A DNA stretch of 64,000 nucleotides. It comes from Larkinella knui. GTDB taxonomy: Bacteria; Bacteroidota; Bacteroidia; Cytophagales; Spirosomataceae. The translations under genes and the position numbers were made by a program. This document shows, piece after piece, positions 33,007 to 42,874 of the stretch. How positions within the stretch are numbered: the stretch's first letter is position 1; every line of letters starts with the position of its first letter. The DNA lies in contig NZ_RQJP01000006.1 of NCBI RefSeq assembly GCF_003858645.1, positions 496,001 to 560,000 on the forward strand, in the 5' to 3' direction. Under the pieces are notes generated by a model. The model was not told the origin of the DNA, ran no database searches, and saw only the letters and a list, made by a program, of their open reading frames with translations.

Positions 33007-34275
33007 TCAAATCAAAAACTCAAACAAATCCGGCTTGTCATTCAAGTATTCAAACTGGATTTTGGCTTCGCGCATGCGTTGCAGCAGCGACTCAAAATCC
33101 GCTTTGTGCTTCAATTCGATACCGACCAGAGCCGGGCCGCGTTCACGATTGGTTTTCTTGGAATATTCAAATAATGTAATGTCGTCGGTTTCGCCCAGCA
33201 CATCGCTCAGAAACTCGCGCATGGCACCCGCCCGCTGCGGAAACCGGATGATGAAATAATGCTTCAGCCCTTCATACAGCAGTGATCGTTCTTTAATTTC
33301 TTCCGTACGGGTAATGTCATTATTGCCTCCGCTAACCAGACAAACGACGTTCTTGCCTTTGATCTCATTCCTCAGAAAATCCAGGGCAGCAATGGTCAAA
33401 GCTCCGGCGGGTTCGGCCACAATCGCATCTTCGTTATACAGTTGCAGAATCGTGGTACAAACTTTCCCTTCCGGTACCAGAATAACCTGATCGAGATTCT
33501 GACGACAGATTTCAAACGTCATGTCACCGACGCGTTTAACGGCGGCTCCGTCGACGAACTTGTCAATTTCGTTCAACGCAACCACATGGCCCTCATCCAT
33601 CGACGCTTTCATGGAAGGCGCCCCCAAGGGTTCCACGCCAATGAGCTTGGTTTTGGGACTCAGTTGCCGAAATACCGTCGAAACCCCGGCGGCCAAACCG
33701 CCCCCGCCAACGGCCATCAGCAGGTAGTCAATTTTGAAGTTGGAATCCTTGAAAATCTCCAAACCAACGGTTCCCTGCCCTTCCATCACCTGCAAGTCGT
33801 CGAAGGGATGCACAAAAATGCTCTCGTGCGTATCGACGTAGTCCATGGCGGCATGGTAGGCATCGTCGAACGTATCGCCGATCAGAACCACTTCCACAAA
33901 CTCTTTCCCAAAGAGTTTGACCTGTTTTACTTTTTGATTCGGTGTGGTCGTCGGCATGAAAATAATACCTTTGACGGCCATTTTTCGACACGCATACGCT
34001 ACGCCCTGCGCGTGGTTGCCGGCACTGGCACAAACCACGCCCTTCGCCAGGGATTCGGCGGGCAGGCTGGCCATTTTGTTGTAGGCGCCCCGAATCTTAT
34101 AGGATCGGACCACCTGCAAATCTTCACGTTTCAGAAAAATAGTGGCACCGTATTTATCTGACAGATTCAGATTTTCCTGCAAAGGCGTATGGGATACGAC
34201 ACTCCGCAACCGCTCAGCCGCCAGATAGATGTTGTCTACGTCCGGAAAGGTTATATTTTTCTCCGCTTCTACCAC
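33007..34275 (-). CDS. ilvA: Threonine ammonia-lyase (biosynthetic)
   Basis: Deaminates threonine to 2-ketobutyrate, the entry to isoleucine. The 422-residue enzyme has the PLP lysine in VRSYKIRGAYNKM (about residues 55-67), the glycine loop AVGGGGLAAGV, and a single ACT-like regulatory domain at the C-terminus (YFIIRFPQRAGAMREFLSDV), the short form. The start is a GTG at 34275; no ATG lies before the conserved region. It sits 12 bases upstream of the collapsed MNT/HEPN module and after ilvC on the same strand. Confidence 0.94.
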   Translation of the reverse strand: MVEAEKNITFPDVDNIYLAAERLRSVVSHTPLQENLNLSDKYGATIFLKREDLQVVRSYKIRGAYNKMASLPAESLAKGVVCASAGNHAQGVAYACRKMAVKGIIFMPTTTPNQKVKQVKLFGKEFVEVVLIGDTFDDAYHAAMDYVDTHESIFVHPFDDLQVMEGQGTVGLEIFKDSNFKIDYLLMAVGGGGLAAGVSTVFRQLSPKTKLIGVEPLGAPSMKASMDEGHVVALNEIDKFVDGAAVKRVGDMTFEICRQNLDQVILVPEGKVCTTILQLYNEDAIVAEPAGALTIAALDFLRNEIKGKNVVCLVSGGNNDITRTEEIKERSLLYEGLKHYFIIRFPQRAGAMREFLSDVLGETDDITLFEYSKKTNRERGPALVGIELKHKADFESLLQRMREAKIQFEYLNDKPDLFEFLI

Positions 34276-34303
34276 GTTAAAATAGGTTACAGTTTAAGGA
34301 TTG

Positions 34304-34381
34304 GGGAGTTTAGGAGCCGTTATCAGGACTTTAAAGTTACTCAAATTGCAGAAAACTTTAGCACCCGGTTCCTAAACTCCC
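34304..34381. repeat. Palindrome between ilvC and ilvA
   Basis: GGGAGTTTAGGAGCCG at 34304-34319 pairs with 34366-34381 with one mismatch, around a 46-base spacer holding the smaller palindrome ACTTTAAAGT. It lies within the ilv/leu cluster, upstream of ilvA. Confidence 0.65.
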
Positions 34382-34410
34382 TCAATCACGCGGAAAATCC
34401 CGCCCCAAAC

Positions 34411-35454
34411 TTAATTACGCTCCGGACGCAAACTGCGAACGGCTGTTCCGGCCCGCCACATTTCCGACTCGCGAAGTTCTTTCAGTTCTTCTTCCAGTTT
34501 TTCGCGGTAATCCGGTTGTGAGTTACGGGTGATGGAGATATTCGCCTGCTCACCGGCTTTTACCGAGTTGTATAATTGTTCAAAAACCGGCTTGGTGGCA
34601 TCCCGGAATGGTTTCCACCAGTCGAGGGCTCCGCGTTGCGCGGTGGTCGAGCAGTTGGCATACATCCAGTCCATGCCGTTTTCGGCCACGAGCGGCATCA
34701 GCGACTGCGTCAGTTCTTCCACCGTTTCGTTGAATGCTTCGGAAGGTGAGTGGCCGTTGGCCCGCAATACGTCGTACTGAGCCGCAAAAATTCCCTGAAT
34801 GGCACCCATCAGCGTACCGCGTTCGCCGGTCAGGTCCGATGTTACTTCTTTATAAAAATTCGTTTCGAACAGGTAACCGGAACCCACGCCGATACCCATT
34901 GCAATGGCCCGTTGGCGGGCTTTGCCACTGGCATCCTGATAAATGGCAAAACTCGAGTTCAAGCCTTTGCCTTCGACAAACATCCGGCGCAGCGACGTTC
35001 CTGAGCCTTTCGGTGCCACCAGGAATACATCGACATCCTCAGGAGGAACAATACCGGTTTGATCTTTGTAGGTAACCCCGAAACCGTGCGAGAAATACAG
35101 GGCTTTTCCGGCAGTCAGGTATTTTTTAACGGTCGGCCACAACTCGATCTGAGCGGCATCCGACAGCAAGAAACAGATAATGGTCCCTTTTTCGAGGGCT
35201 TCTTCAATTTCAAACAAGGTTTCGCCCGGCACCCATCCATCGCGAACGGCTTTGTCGTAGGTTTTGCCTTTGCGTTGGCCAACGATGACATTGAAACCAT
35301 TGTCGCGCATGTTCAGCGACTGACCTGGACCCTGCACACCGTAACCGATGACGGCGATGACTTCGTCTTTGAGGAATTCTCTGGCTTTTTCAAGAGGAAA
35401 TTCTTCGCGGGTCACGACTTCTTCTTCAACTCCGCCGAAGTTAATTTTTGCCAT
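34411..35454 (-). CDS. ilvC: Ketol-acid reductoisomerase
   Basis: Converts acetolactate and acetohydroxybutyrate to the dihydroxy acids with NADPH. The 347 residues match the class-I enzyme. The nucleotide-binding GYGVQGPGQSLNMRDNG and the following VGQRKG are visible near residues 38-65, and the C-terminal knotted domain with ETVEELTQSLMP is present. It lies between ilvN and ilvA on the same strand. Firm. Confidence 0.96.
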   Translation of the reverse strand: MAKINFGGVEEEVVTREEFPLEKAREFLKDEVIAVIGYGVQGPGQSLNMRDNGFNVIVGQRKGKTYDKAVRDGWVPGETLFEIEEALEKGTIICFLLSDAAQIELWPTVKKYLTAGKALYFSHGFGVTYKDQTGIVPPEDVDVFLVAPKGSGTSLRRMFVEGKGLNSSFAIYQDASGKARQRAIAMGIGVGSGYLFETNFYKEVTSDLTGERGTLMGAIQGIFAAQYDVLRANGHSPSEAFNETVEELTQSLMPLVAENGMDWMYANCSTTAQRGALDWWKPFRDATKPVFEQLYNSVKAGEQANISITRNSQPDYREKLEEELKELRESEMWRAGTAVRSLRPERN

Positions 35455-35576
35455 TGTTTGACTGGTTTATTTTGAATTAAAATTGATTACTGATGTATGG
35501 AAATGAGTGGAATGCCGATACTGCTCCTGCGACTTCAGGTCGTATTAGATTAATCCGGGCACAAATATCGCATTTC

Positions 35577-36110
35577 TTACAAATAATATTCCCACTCATA
35601 TTCAGGCAGATACTCGACCAGCCCTTTTTCGGTTTTTCCAACGGCCACCCGGCCCGACCGCACGAACTCCAGAATACCGTGAGGCTTGATGTAACTGAAA
35701 AACTCAAAAATCTGCTTTTCCGAACCGGTTTTCTCGATGACGACGTAGTCCAGCTGCCAGTATACCACCCAGGCGTTGAAGTTTTTGTTGATGTACTCGA
35801 TGTCGAGTGGTTTGGACCCGAGTGGTGTGGCGATTTTGAAAAGGGCGATTTCGTTCGACACGATTTCGTCGTTCAAGTAGCCAAAAACCGCCATTACTTC
35901 GATAATTTTCCGAATCTGGCGAACCAGTTTTTCAACCGCTTCCCGCGAATCATGCTTGATAACGATCGTAAAGCGCGAAACGCCCATCCGTTCCGTTTCC
36001 GAAACCGTCAGGCTTTCGATATTAATCCGCCGACGGGTAAAAATGATCGTAATCCGGTTGAGCAGACCAATCGTGTTTTCGGTGAATATGCAAATGGTGT
36101 ATGTGTTCAT
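35577..36110 (-). CDS. ilvN: Acetolactate synthase small (regulatory) subunit
   Basis: Regulatory subunit that activates IlvB and transmits valine inhibition. The start at 36110 (MNTYTICIFTENTIGLLNRI) gives 177 residues and the typical ACT-domain N-terminus; the in-frame GTG at 36123-36125 lies in the palindrome arm and is unlikely. An ACT domain (residues about 3-75) is followed by the second ACT-like domain of the family. A 29-bp perfect inverted repeat separates it from ilvB, which normally lies directly next to it. Confidence 0.92.
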   Translation of the reverse strand: MNTYTICIFTENTIGLLNRITIIFTRRRINIESLTVSETERMGVSRFTIVIKHDSREAVEKLVRQIRKIIEVMAVFGYLNDEIVSNEIALFKIATPLGSKPLDIEYINKNFNAWVVYWQLDYVVIEKTGSEKQIFEFFSYIKPHGILEFVRSGRVAVGKTEKGLVEYLPEYEWEYYL

Positions 36111-36117
36111 TTTCTTC

Positions 36118-36219
36118 GTACCCACGGACCGGCGGGCGCTCCCGTTGAGTCTGTGTTTTTTATTTTTTACACTTCACGATTCACGGACTAAACGGGAGCG
36201 CCCGCCGGTCCGTGGGTAC
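36118..36219. repeat. Family B palindrome with a 29-bp perfect inverted repeat, inside ilvB-ilvN
   Basis: Bases 36118-36146 are exactly complementary to 36191-36219 (GTACCCACGGACCGGCGGGC and on), around a 44-base spacer with short further pairing. It starts directly after the ilvB stop and ends 7 bases before the ilvN start. It shares GTACCCRCGGAC and CGGRCTAAA with the element at 26608, with an extra GC-rich block. Confidence 0.92.
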
Positions 36220-37980
36220 TTACTCCAGCCGAATATCGGCAACGCTCGTACCGGCGGGAACCATCGGAAATACATTTTCCTCCTGTTCAACAATGATTTC
36301 CAGCAAATACGGCGTTTCGGATGCCAGCAGCGTGTCGAGCGATGCCGACAAATCTTCCCGTTGAGCACACGTATGGCCCGTAATGCCAAATCCTTTGGCA
36401 ATCGTGATGAAATCCGGATTCTGCAATTCGACAAACGAATACCGGCGTTCGAAAAACAACTGCTGCCACTGCCGCACCATCCCTAAATAATTGTTATTCA
36501 GGATGATGATTTTCACCGGAAGCTTATTCTGCGCAATCGTGCCCAGTTCCTGAAGTGTCATCTGGAAACAACCGTCCCCGATAATGGCAATTACCTCGCG
36601 GCTTGGATCGCCCACTTTAGCGCCAAAAGCCGCCGGAAGTGCAAAACCCATCGTTCCCAAACCGCCTGATGTAACCAGACTGTGCGGTTTCTTAAACTCG
36701 TAGTAAGCGGACGTCATCATCTGGTGCTGACCAACATCGGCCACCATTACGGCTTCGCCACGGGTCTTTTTCGACAGCAGATTAATGGCTTCTGCCATTT
36801 TTATTTTTTCGGTCGTCGGCGCAATGGCCGGCTTCGTAACCTTCTCATCTTCAATATCGTCGTACTTCCGAAACTCGTTGCGCCAGGCGGTATGATCGTT
36901 TTCGTTCACCAGCGGCATCAGGCGGTTCAGCACCTCCTTCACATCGCCAATCACCGGCGCATCGGCCTTGATCACTTTATCGATCTCAGCCGGATCAATC
37001 TCGATATGAACCACTTTGGCCTGACGGGCAAACAAGTCGGCGTTTCCCGTTACGCGATCATCGAATCGCATCCCGATGCCAATCAGCAGATCGCACTGGT
37101 TGGTCATCACATTGGAACCGTAATTTCCGTGCATGCCCAACCAGCCGGTATACAATGGATGATCGACCGAAAGCGCCGACTGACCCAGTAACGTTGTTGC
37201 TACCGGAATACCGGTTTTTTCAACAAAAGCGAGTAGTTCTTTCTCGGCTTTGGAAATCAACACCCCATGTCCAACGAGGATATACGGTTTTCTGGCCTTG
37301 TTGATCAGTTCGGCGGCTTTTTCAACCTGCTCCTGTTTCGGTACCAGACGCGGGCGGTAGCTGCTCACTTTCTCACATTTTTGATAGTGGAAAGATTTGG
37401 TCATCAGCTCCTGCTGCGCATTTTTAGTAATATCGAGCACCACCGGACCCGGACGGCCCGATTGCGCCAAATAAAAGGCTTTGGCAACAATTTCCGGAAT
37501 TTCGTCGGCACTCGTAATCTGGTAATTCCATTTCGTAATCGGCATGGTAATCCCAATCACATCGGTTTCCTGAAACGCGTCGGTTCCTAACAATTTCACC
37601 GCAACCTGACCCACCAGACAAACCATCGGGGTCGAATCGATCAGGGCATCAGCAATACCGGTCACCAGATTCGTCGCGCCGGGTCCCGACGTTACCAGAC
37701 AAACCCCGGCCCGGCCCGTCACGCGGGCGTATCCTTCGGCGGCATGGGCTGCACCCTGTTCGTGGCGCACCAGAATGTGGTTCAGGCGGTCCTGATAATC
37801 GTACAGAGCGTCGTAGACCGGCATGATGGCCCCGCCGGGGTAGCCAAAAATCGTTTCTACGCCCTCTTCCACCAAAGCCTGCATGAGCGCTTCGGCACCC
37901 GTCAGGGGTTTAAGCAACTTAGCAGATGGAACAGCCGGTTGCGGTTTTTCTGCCGTTAATTCAATGACCGTCGTATTCAT
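36220..37980 (-). CDS. ilvB: Acetolactate synthase large (catalytic) subunit
   Basis: Thiamine-diphosphate enzyme making acetolactate or acetohydroxybutyrate. The 586 residues are of normal length. Visible are the catalytic glutamate region GAAHAAEGYARVTGRAG (residues about 73-89), the ThDP-binding GDGCFQMTLQEL with NNNYLGMVRQWQ, and the FAD-binding middle domain. It lies 59 bases after ilvD and before ilvN. Firm. Confidence 0.96.
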   Translation of the reverse strand: MNTTVIELTAEKPQPAVPSAKLLKPLTGAEALMQALVEEGVETIFGYPGGAIMPVYDALYDYQDRLNHILVRHEQGAAHAAEGYARVTGRAGVCLVTSGPGATNLVTGIADALIDSTPMVCLVGQVAVKLLGTDAFQETDVIGITMPITKWNYQITSADEIPEIVAKAFYLAQSGRPGPVVLDITKNAQQELMTKSFHYQKCEKVSSYRPRLVPKQEQVEKAAELINKARKPYILVGHGVLISKAEKELLAFVEKTGIPVATTLLGQSALSVDHPLYTGWLGMHGNYGSNVMTNQCDLLIGIGMRFDDRVTGNADLFARQAKVVHIEIDPAEIDKVIKADAPVIGDVKEVLNRLMPLVNENDHTAWRNEFRKYDDIEDEKVTKPAIAPTTEKIKMAEAINLLSKKTRGEAVMVADVGQHQMMTSAYYEFKKPHSLVTSGGLGTMGFALPAAFGAKVGDPSREVIAIIGDGCFQMTLQELGTIAQNKLPVKIIILNNNYLGMVRQWQQLFFERRYSFVELQNPDFITIAKGFGITGHTCAQREDLSASLDTLLASETPYLLEIIVEQEENVFPMVPAGTSVADIRLE

Positions 37981-38039
37981 CGTATTGTCTGTTTATATTT
38001 CGTCGGTTAGCACGACTATTTGTTGATTTCCATTCGTCC

Positions 38040-39746
38040 TTATTCGTCCGTTACACAGCCTTCACTCGCCGAGCTGACCAATTTCACATATTTCCGCAAA
38101 ATACCGTGTGAAGCGGCTGCTTCCATCGGCGGAACGGTCCAGTTGGCCCGGCGTTCAGCCAGTTCCTCGTCCGAAACGTGCAGGTGAAGCACATTATTGA
38201 CGGCGTCGATCGTGATTTTATCACCATTATGAACCAGGGCTATGTTGCCGCCGTCCTGCGCTTCGGGTGTGATGTGGCCCACCACAAAACCGTGCGTACC
38301 CCCCGAAAACCGCCCGTCGGTAATCAAGGCCACTTTATCGCCCAGCCCCAGGCCCATGATGGCCGACGTTGGTTTCAGCATTTCGGGCATTCCGGGGCCA
38401 CCTTTCGGGCCTTCGTAACGAATAACCACCACGTGGCCTTCTTCAATCTCTCTTTTCTGAATAAACTCCAGCAATTGCTCTTCGCGATCACACACTTTGG
38501 CGATGCCTTCAAACCGCTCGCCTTCTTTACCGGTAATTTTAGCAACCGCACCCTGTGTAGCCAGGTTGCCGTACAGAATCTGGATGTGGCCGGTTTTCTT
38601 GATCGGATTGGAGAACGGGCGGATAATCTGCTGGGTTTCGAAATTCAGATCGGGGACTTCGGCCAGATTTTCGGCGATGGTTTTTCCCGTCACCGTCAGG
38701 CAGTCACCGTGGAGATAACCCGCGTTATACAGATATTTCATCACCGCCGGAACCCCGCCGATTGCTAAAACATCTTCCATGTAATATTTCCCACTCGGTT
38801 TCAGGTCACCCAGATACGGCGTCCGGTCACTGATGTCCTGAATATCTTTCAACGTGAGCGAAACGCCGACGGATTTGGCAATCGCGATGTAGTGTAAAAC
38901 CGCATTGGTCGAACCGCCAAGGGCCATCACTACCGTCATGGCGTTTTCAAACGCCTGCTTGGTCATGATGTCGCGGGGTGTAATGTTCTTTTCCAGCAGG
39001 TTCATCATAGCGGCTCCAATTCGGCGGCATTCTTCCTGCTTGCCTTCGTGCGTGGCCGGATACGTTGAACTGTTGGGCAAACTCATGCCCAGCGCTTCCA
39101 TCGATGACGCCATGGTGTTGGCCGTATACATGCCCCCGCAGGCGCCCGCGCCGGGGATCGAATTTTGGATGACGCCTTTATAATCTTCGTCGCTGATGTT
39201 ACCCGCTACTTTTTTGCCGTACGCTTCAAACGCCGACACAATGTCCAGCTTCTGGCCTTTGTAGCTTCCGGACCGAATCGTACCGCCGTATACCAGAATC
39301 GCGGGGCGGTTGATCCGACCAACGGCCATCAAAGCACCCGGCATGTTTTTATCACAACCAACCACGGCAATGACGCCGTCATACCATTGGGCGTGAACGA
39401 CCGTTTCTATCGAATCGGCAATCAAATCCCGGGAAGGCAGCGAGTAGGACATGCCGTCATTTCCGTTGGTCATGCCGTCGGAAACACCAATCGTATTGAA
39501 GACTAAACCGACCAAACCGCTTTCATTTACCCCTTTTTTGACATAAGCCGCCAGTCCATTCAAATGGATGTTGCACGGATTGCCGTCGTAACCGGCACTG
39601 GCAATTCCGATCTGGGGTTTCTTCATGTCGTCTTCCGTCAAACCGATGCCGTAAAGCATGGCCTGAGCCGCTGGGTTACTGACTTCCTGTGTCAGTGTAG
39701 CACTGTACCGGTTAAGCTGTGTTTTGTCGGGTGTTGTAGTCGTCAT
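38040..39746 (-). CDS. ilvD: Dihydroxy-acid dehydratase
   Basis: Fe-S enzyme dehydrating dihydroxy acids to 2-keto acids, shared by valine, leucine and isoleucine synthesis. The ATG at 39746 ([15 protein letters not shown]) is chosen; the longer in-frame form to 39818 overlaps the promoter. The 568 residues carry cluster and metal ligands in [10 protein letters not shown] and [17 protein letters not shown]. It is the first gene of the ilv/leu cluster. Firm. Confidence 0.96.
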   Translation of the reverse strand: MTTTTPDKTQLNRYSATLTQEVSNPAAQAMLYGIGLTEDDMKKPQIGIASAGYDGNPCNIHLNGLAAYVKKGVNESGLVGLVFNTIGVSDGMTNGNDGMSYSLPSRDLIADSIETVVHAQWYDGVIAVVGCDKNMPGALMAVGRINRPAILVYGGTIRSGSYKGQKLDIVSAFEAYGKKVAGNISDEDYKGVIQNSIPGAGACGGMYTANTMASSMEALGMSLPNSSTYPATHEGKQEECRRIGAAMMNLLEKNITPRDIMTKQAFENAMTVVMALGGSTNAVLHYIAIAKSVGVSLTLKDIQDISDRTPYLGDLKPSGKYYMEDVLAIGGVPAVMKYLYNAGYLHGDCLTVTGKTIAENLAEVPDLNFETQQIIRPFSNPIKKTGHIQILYGNLATQGAVAKITGKEGERFEGIAKVCDREEQLLEFIQKREIEEGHVVVIRYEGPKGGPGMPEMLKPTSAIMGLGLGDKVALITDGRFSGGTHGFVVGHITPEAQDGGNIALVHNGDKITIDAVNNVLHLHVSDEELAERRANWTVPPMEAAASHGILRKYVKLVSSASEGCVTDE

Positions 39747-39787
39747 AATTTCAATTAGCGAAAATTCGCTGAAAGCGTAATTCGATC

Positions 39788-39818
39788 CAAAGGAAAAAAA
39801 ATGAAATGAAATACGCAA
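39788..39818 (-). promoter_or_regulatory. Candidate promoter of the ilv/leu cluster
   Basis: On the minus strand, TTG (39818-39816) is followed after 20 bases by TTCCTTTG (39795-39788), one mismatch from TAnnTTTG. The leader to the ilvD start would be about 35 bases, too short for a T-box or leader-peptide attenuator. Confidence 0.55.
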
Positions 39819-39880
39819 GGTTTTTTGTCTGATTTTTTAGCATTTTTTTTCACTATGCATAGATACTATAGAATTGATTG

Positions 39881-39888
39881 TACTTTTG
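39881..39888 (+). promoter_or_regulatory. Candidate -7 element of the murQ promoter
   Basis: TACTTTTG is an exact TAnnTTTG match lying 24 bases before the murQ ATG. No clear upstream TTG is seen at the expected distance. Confidence 0.45.
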
Positions 39889-39912
39889 ATAGACTTAAAA
39901 TAGAACTATACA

Positions 39913-40725
39913 ATGATTACCGAAAACGCATCCCACTACGATCACCTCGAGCAAATGTCTGTTCAGGAGTTGCTGACGCACATCAATGCTGAAGATAAAA
40001 CCGTTCCGCTGGCGGTTGAGAAAGCCATTCCGCAAATTGAAGCACTCGTAACGGAGGTCGTAAAACGGATGAAAGAAGGCGGCCGGTTGTTCTACATTGG
40101 TGCCGGAACCAGCGGTCGTCTGGGCATTGTCGATGCCTCGGAATGCCCGCCCACCTACGGCGTTTCGCCGGATCTGGTGGTTGGCCTGATTGCCGGTGGT
40201 GACCGCGCCATTCGCAGTGCCGTCGAAAATGCGGAAGATGATTCCGAGCAGGCGTGGAAGGATTTGGCCCCTTATCACATCGATCATCTCGACACGCTCA
40301 TCGGCATTGCCGCATCGGGCCGGACACCCTACGTCATCGGCGGTTTGCAGCAGGCCCGCGAAGCCGGTATTCTGACGGGTTGCGTCGTTTGCAATCCTGG
40401 ATCGGCCGTTGCCCAGGCCGCCGAATTCCCGGTTGAAGTGGTGGTCGGACCGGAATTTGTGACGGGAAGCACGCGCATGAAGTCGGGAACCGCGCAGAAA
40501 TTGGTTCTCAACATGATCTCGACCTCGGTCATGATTCAACTGGGCCGCGTAAAAGGCAATAAAATGGTTGATATGCAGCTCACCAATCACAAACTGAAAA
40601 TCCGGGCGGCCAATATGGTGATGAGTGAAACCGGCGTGACGCGGGAAAAAGCCGAGGAATTGCTGGCAAAATTTGGCAGCGTTCGAAATGCGATCTTGAA
40701 TGCCGATCAACCATTAGACCTATGA
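39913..40725 (+). CDS. murQ: N-acetylmuramic acid 6-phosphate etherase
   Basis: Cleaves the lactyl ether of MurNAc 6-phosphate to give GlcNAc 6-phosphate, part of peptidoglycan recycling. The 270-residue SIS-domain protein shows GRLFYIGAGTSGRLGIVDAS (residues about 57-76) and GGDRAIRSAVENAEDD, the family active-site region. It is slightly shorter than the usual ~300. Its stop overlaps the next start (ATGA), so the two are coupled. A nagB gene 3.6 kb away can process the downstream amino sugar. Confidence 0.94.
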   Translation: MITENASHYDHLEQMSVQELLTHINAEDKTVPLAVEKAIPQIEALVTEVVKRMKEGGRLFYIGAGTSGRLGIVDASECPPTYGVSPDLVVGLIAGGDRAIRSAVENAEDDSEQAWKDLAPYHIDHLDTLIGIAASGRTPYVIGGLQQAREAGILTGCVVCNPGSAVAQAAEFPVEVVVGPEFVTGSTRMKSGTAQKLVLNMISTSVMIQLGRVKGNKMVDMQLTNHKLKIRAANMVMSETGVTREKAEELLAKFGSVRNAILNADQPLDL

Positions 40726-41741
40726 AAGCCATCGTCCAAACCGCGCTTCACCAACCGGCCCAATACGTTGACGTTGAAACACCCACCGCCGGGCCCGGTG
40801 CGGTGATTGTGCAAATCAAAGCTGCCGGAATCAACCACCGGGATGTGTTTATTCAGCACGGTTTGTATCCCAAAATGCAGTTGCCGACGATTCTCGGATC
40901 CGACGGGGCCGGTATTGTCATTGAAACCGGCGACGGCGTCGATCCGGCCTGGTCATCGCAGGAAGTGATCATCAATCCGGCGCTGAACTGGGGACCAAAT
41001 CCCAACTTTTACGGGCCGGATTTCAGAATTCTGGGTATGCCCGACAACGGCACCTACGCCGAGTACCTGAAAATCGAGGCCCGCTACCTGCACCGGAAAC
41101 CGGCTCATCTGACCTTCGAACAGGCTGCCGCCCTCCCGTTAGCGGGTTTGACCGCCTGGCGGGCGTTGATGACCCGGGCCCGATTGCAAACGAATCAACC
41201 GGAGCGGGTTTTGATCACCGGAATTGGCGGAGGAGTCGCCCTGACGGCTCTGCAATTTGCCGTGGCCCTCGGCGCTGAAGTCTGGGTAACGTCCGGTTCG
41301 GAGGAAAAACGGCAACGGGCGCTGGATCTGGGCGCAACCGGCGGGGTTATTTACCACGATGCGGAGTGGGCCAAAACGCTGATGGCAAAAACCGGGGGCG
41401 GCAAAGGCGGGTATTTCGACGTCATCATCGACAGTGCCGCCGGGCCGGGATTCGCCAAACTGGTCGATGTGGCCGCGCCGGGTGGCCGCATTGTTTTCTA
41501 CGGCGGAACAACGGGAAATATTATGGATGTAGCCCCGTCCAAAGTCTTCTTCAAACAACTGAACATTTACGGCACGACGATGGGAACCGAACCCGAGTTC
41601 GCCGATATGACCCGGTTTGTAGAAGAAAACCAACTGGTTCCCGTTCTGGATGAGGTATTTTTGTTGGCAAATGCCGAACAGGCGCTTCGGAAAATGGAAG
41701 CCGGAAAACAGTTCGGGAAGCTCGTTTTGCAGGTTTCCTGA
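40722..41741 (+). CDS. Zinc-type alcohol dehydrogenase / quinone oxidoreductase-like protein
   Basis: A 339-residue medium-chain dehydrogenase. The N-terminal GroES-like domain (GAVIVQIKAAGINHRDVFIQ) and the Rossmann nucleotide site (RVLITGIGGGVALTALQFA, residues about 160-178) are clear. The zinc-ligand pattern of true alcohol dehydrogenases is not evident, which favours a NADPH:quinone oxidoreductase-like enzyme. Translation is coupled to murQ through a 4-base overlap, but I see no obvious metabolic link. The substrate is unknown. Confidence 0.85.
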   Translation: MKAIVQTALHQPAQYVDVETPTAGPGAVIVQIKAAGINHRDVFIQHGLYPKMQLPTILGSDGAGIVIETGDGVDPAWSSQEVIINPALNWGPNPNFYGPDFRILGMPDNGTYAEYLKIEARYLHRKPAHLTFEQAAALPLAGLTAWRALMTRARLQTNQPERVLITGIGGGVALTALQFAVALGAEVWVTSGSEEKRQRALDLGATGGVIYHDAEWAKTLMAKTGGGKGGYFDVIIDSAAGPGFAKLVDVAAPGGRIVFYGGTTGNIMDVAPSKVFFKQLNIYGTTMGTEPEFADMTRFVEENQLVPVLDEVFLLANAEQALRKMEAGKQFGKLVLQVS

Positions 41742-41749
41742 GCAAAGAT

Positions 41750-42763
41750 TCAACGCCGTGTCGATTCCCGAACGATCAGTCGGGCCGGTAAAATCACGTC
41801 CTGCGCTTCGAAGTTTTTCCTGCTTATGTGTTTCAGTAACAATTCACAACTGAGTTTTCCGATGTCAAAAGCGGGTTCGGCCACGGTCGTCAGCGTTGGA
41901 GAGATAATCTGCGCCATCGGATCGTTGGTGAATCCGATAACGCCCACTTCTTTTCCAATACGAATGTTCCGCTCTTTTAATGCCAGCATGGCCCCAATCG
42001 CTTTCCGGTCGTTGACGGCAAACAAGGCATCCGGTTTCTCGGCCAGCTTCCATAACTGAGTCACATCGTCAAAACCGCATTCCTGCGAAAAACCAGAGTG
42101 AATAATCCAGTCGGATTGAACCGACAGACCGCTGTTTTCCAGCGCATCTTCGTATCCTTTCCGGCGTTTTTGAGTAAATGTCAGTCCCGCGGGACCGGCG
42201 AGGTGCGCAATTCGCCGATACCCCTGATCGATCAAGTGCTGCGTGGCTTCGAAAGCGCCGTGGTAATCGTCCTGCATCACTTTGGAAGTCAAAACCGCAT
42301 CGGCAACCCGGTCAAAAAACACCACCGGGATTCCGTTTCGAATCAATTCTTCAAAATGGGCCTGTGAGTCGGCCCGGGACGATACCGACACCAGCAAACC
42401 GTCCAGACTGCTCTGCGAAAGGTCGTTGAGAATAGCCTGCTCACGTTCGGCCGAATCGTTGGTAATAAACACAATCAGGTTGTAACCGTGGGCGTTGGCG
42501 ACCTGCTCGATACCGGTAAAAACCGTCGAAAAATAATAATTGGTGATCGCGGGCATCAACACGCCGATGTGGTGCGTCTGGCTTTGCACCAGCCCAATGG
42601 CGTTGAAATTAGGTTTGTAATGCAGTTCCATCGCTTTCGCCAGGACTTTTTCCCGCGTTTTCGGATTCACATCGTACGCATCCCGCAAAGCGCGGGAAAC
42701 CGTCGAAACCGAAATATCCAATTCCCGGGCAATATCCTTAATCGTAATGTAGTGGCGTCGCAT
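41750..42763 (-). CDS. LacI-family transcriptional regulator
   Basis: A 337-residue DNA-binding repressor. The N-terminal helix-turn-helix (TIKDIARELDISVSTVSRAL) and hinge are standard, followed by a periplasmic-binding-protein-like sugar-binding domain (GVLMPAITNYYFSTVFTGIE). It is divergent from GH109 and nagB and convergent with the murQ pair, so control of amino-sugar genes is likely. The effector is unknown. Firm for family. Confidence 0.93.
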   Translation of the reverse strand: MRRHYITIKDIARELDISVSTVSRALRDAYDVNPKTREKVLAKAMELHYKPNFNAIGLVQSQTHHIGVLMPAITNYYFSTVFTGIEQVANAHGYNLIVFITNDSAEREQAILNDLSQSSLDGLLVSVSSRADSQAHFEELIRNGIPVVFFDRVADAVLTSKVMQDDYHGAFEATQHLIDQGYRRIAHLAGPAGLTFTQKRRKGYEDALENSGLSVQSDWIIHSGFSQECGFDDVTQLWKLAEKPDALFAVNDRKAIGAMLALKERNIRIGKEVGVIGFTNDPMAQIISPTLTTVAEPAFDIGKLSCELLLKHISRKNFEAQDVILPARLIVRESTRR

Positions 42764-42874
42764 CGGTTGCTTTTCGGTAACGTTCTCGCTACTTTATTTG
42801 GCAAATTAATTGATTCCACGGGCGATTTCTAATTACTTCGGTTTCTGACTGATTCCACTGATAACCTGATACCC

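Noticed and set aside
39747-39912. T-box or leader-peptide attenuator before ilvD
   Set aside because: The probable leader is only about 35 bases, has no run of Leu, Ile or Val codons and no antiterminator-like pairing.
39895-40710. 271-codon open frame antisense to murQ
   Set aside because: It overlaps murQ almost completely, shows no recognisable domain and covers the murQ promoter.
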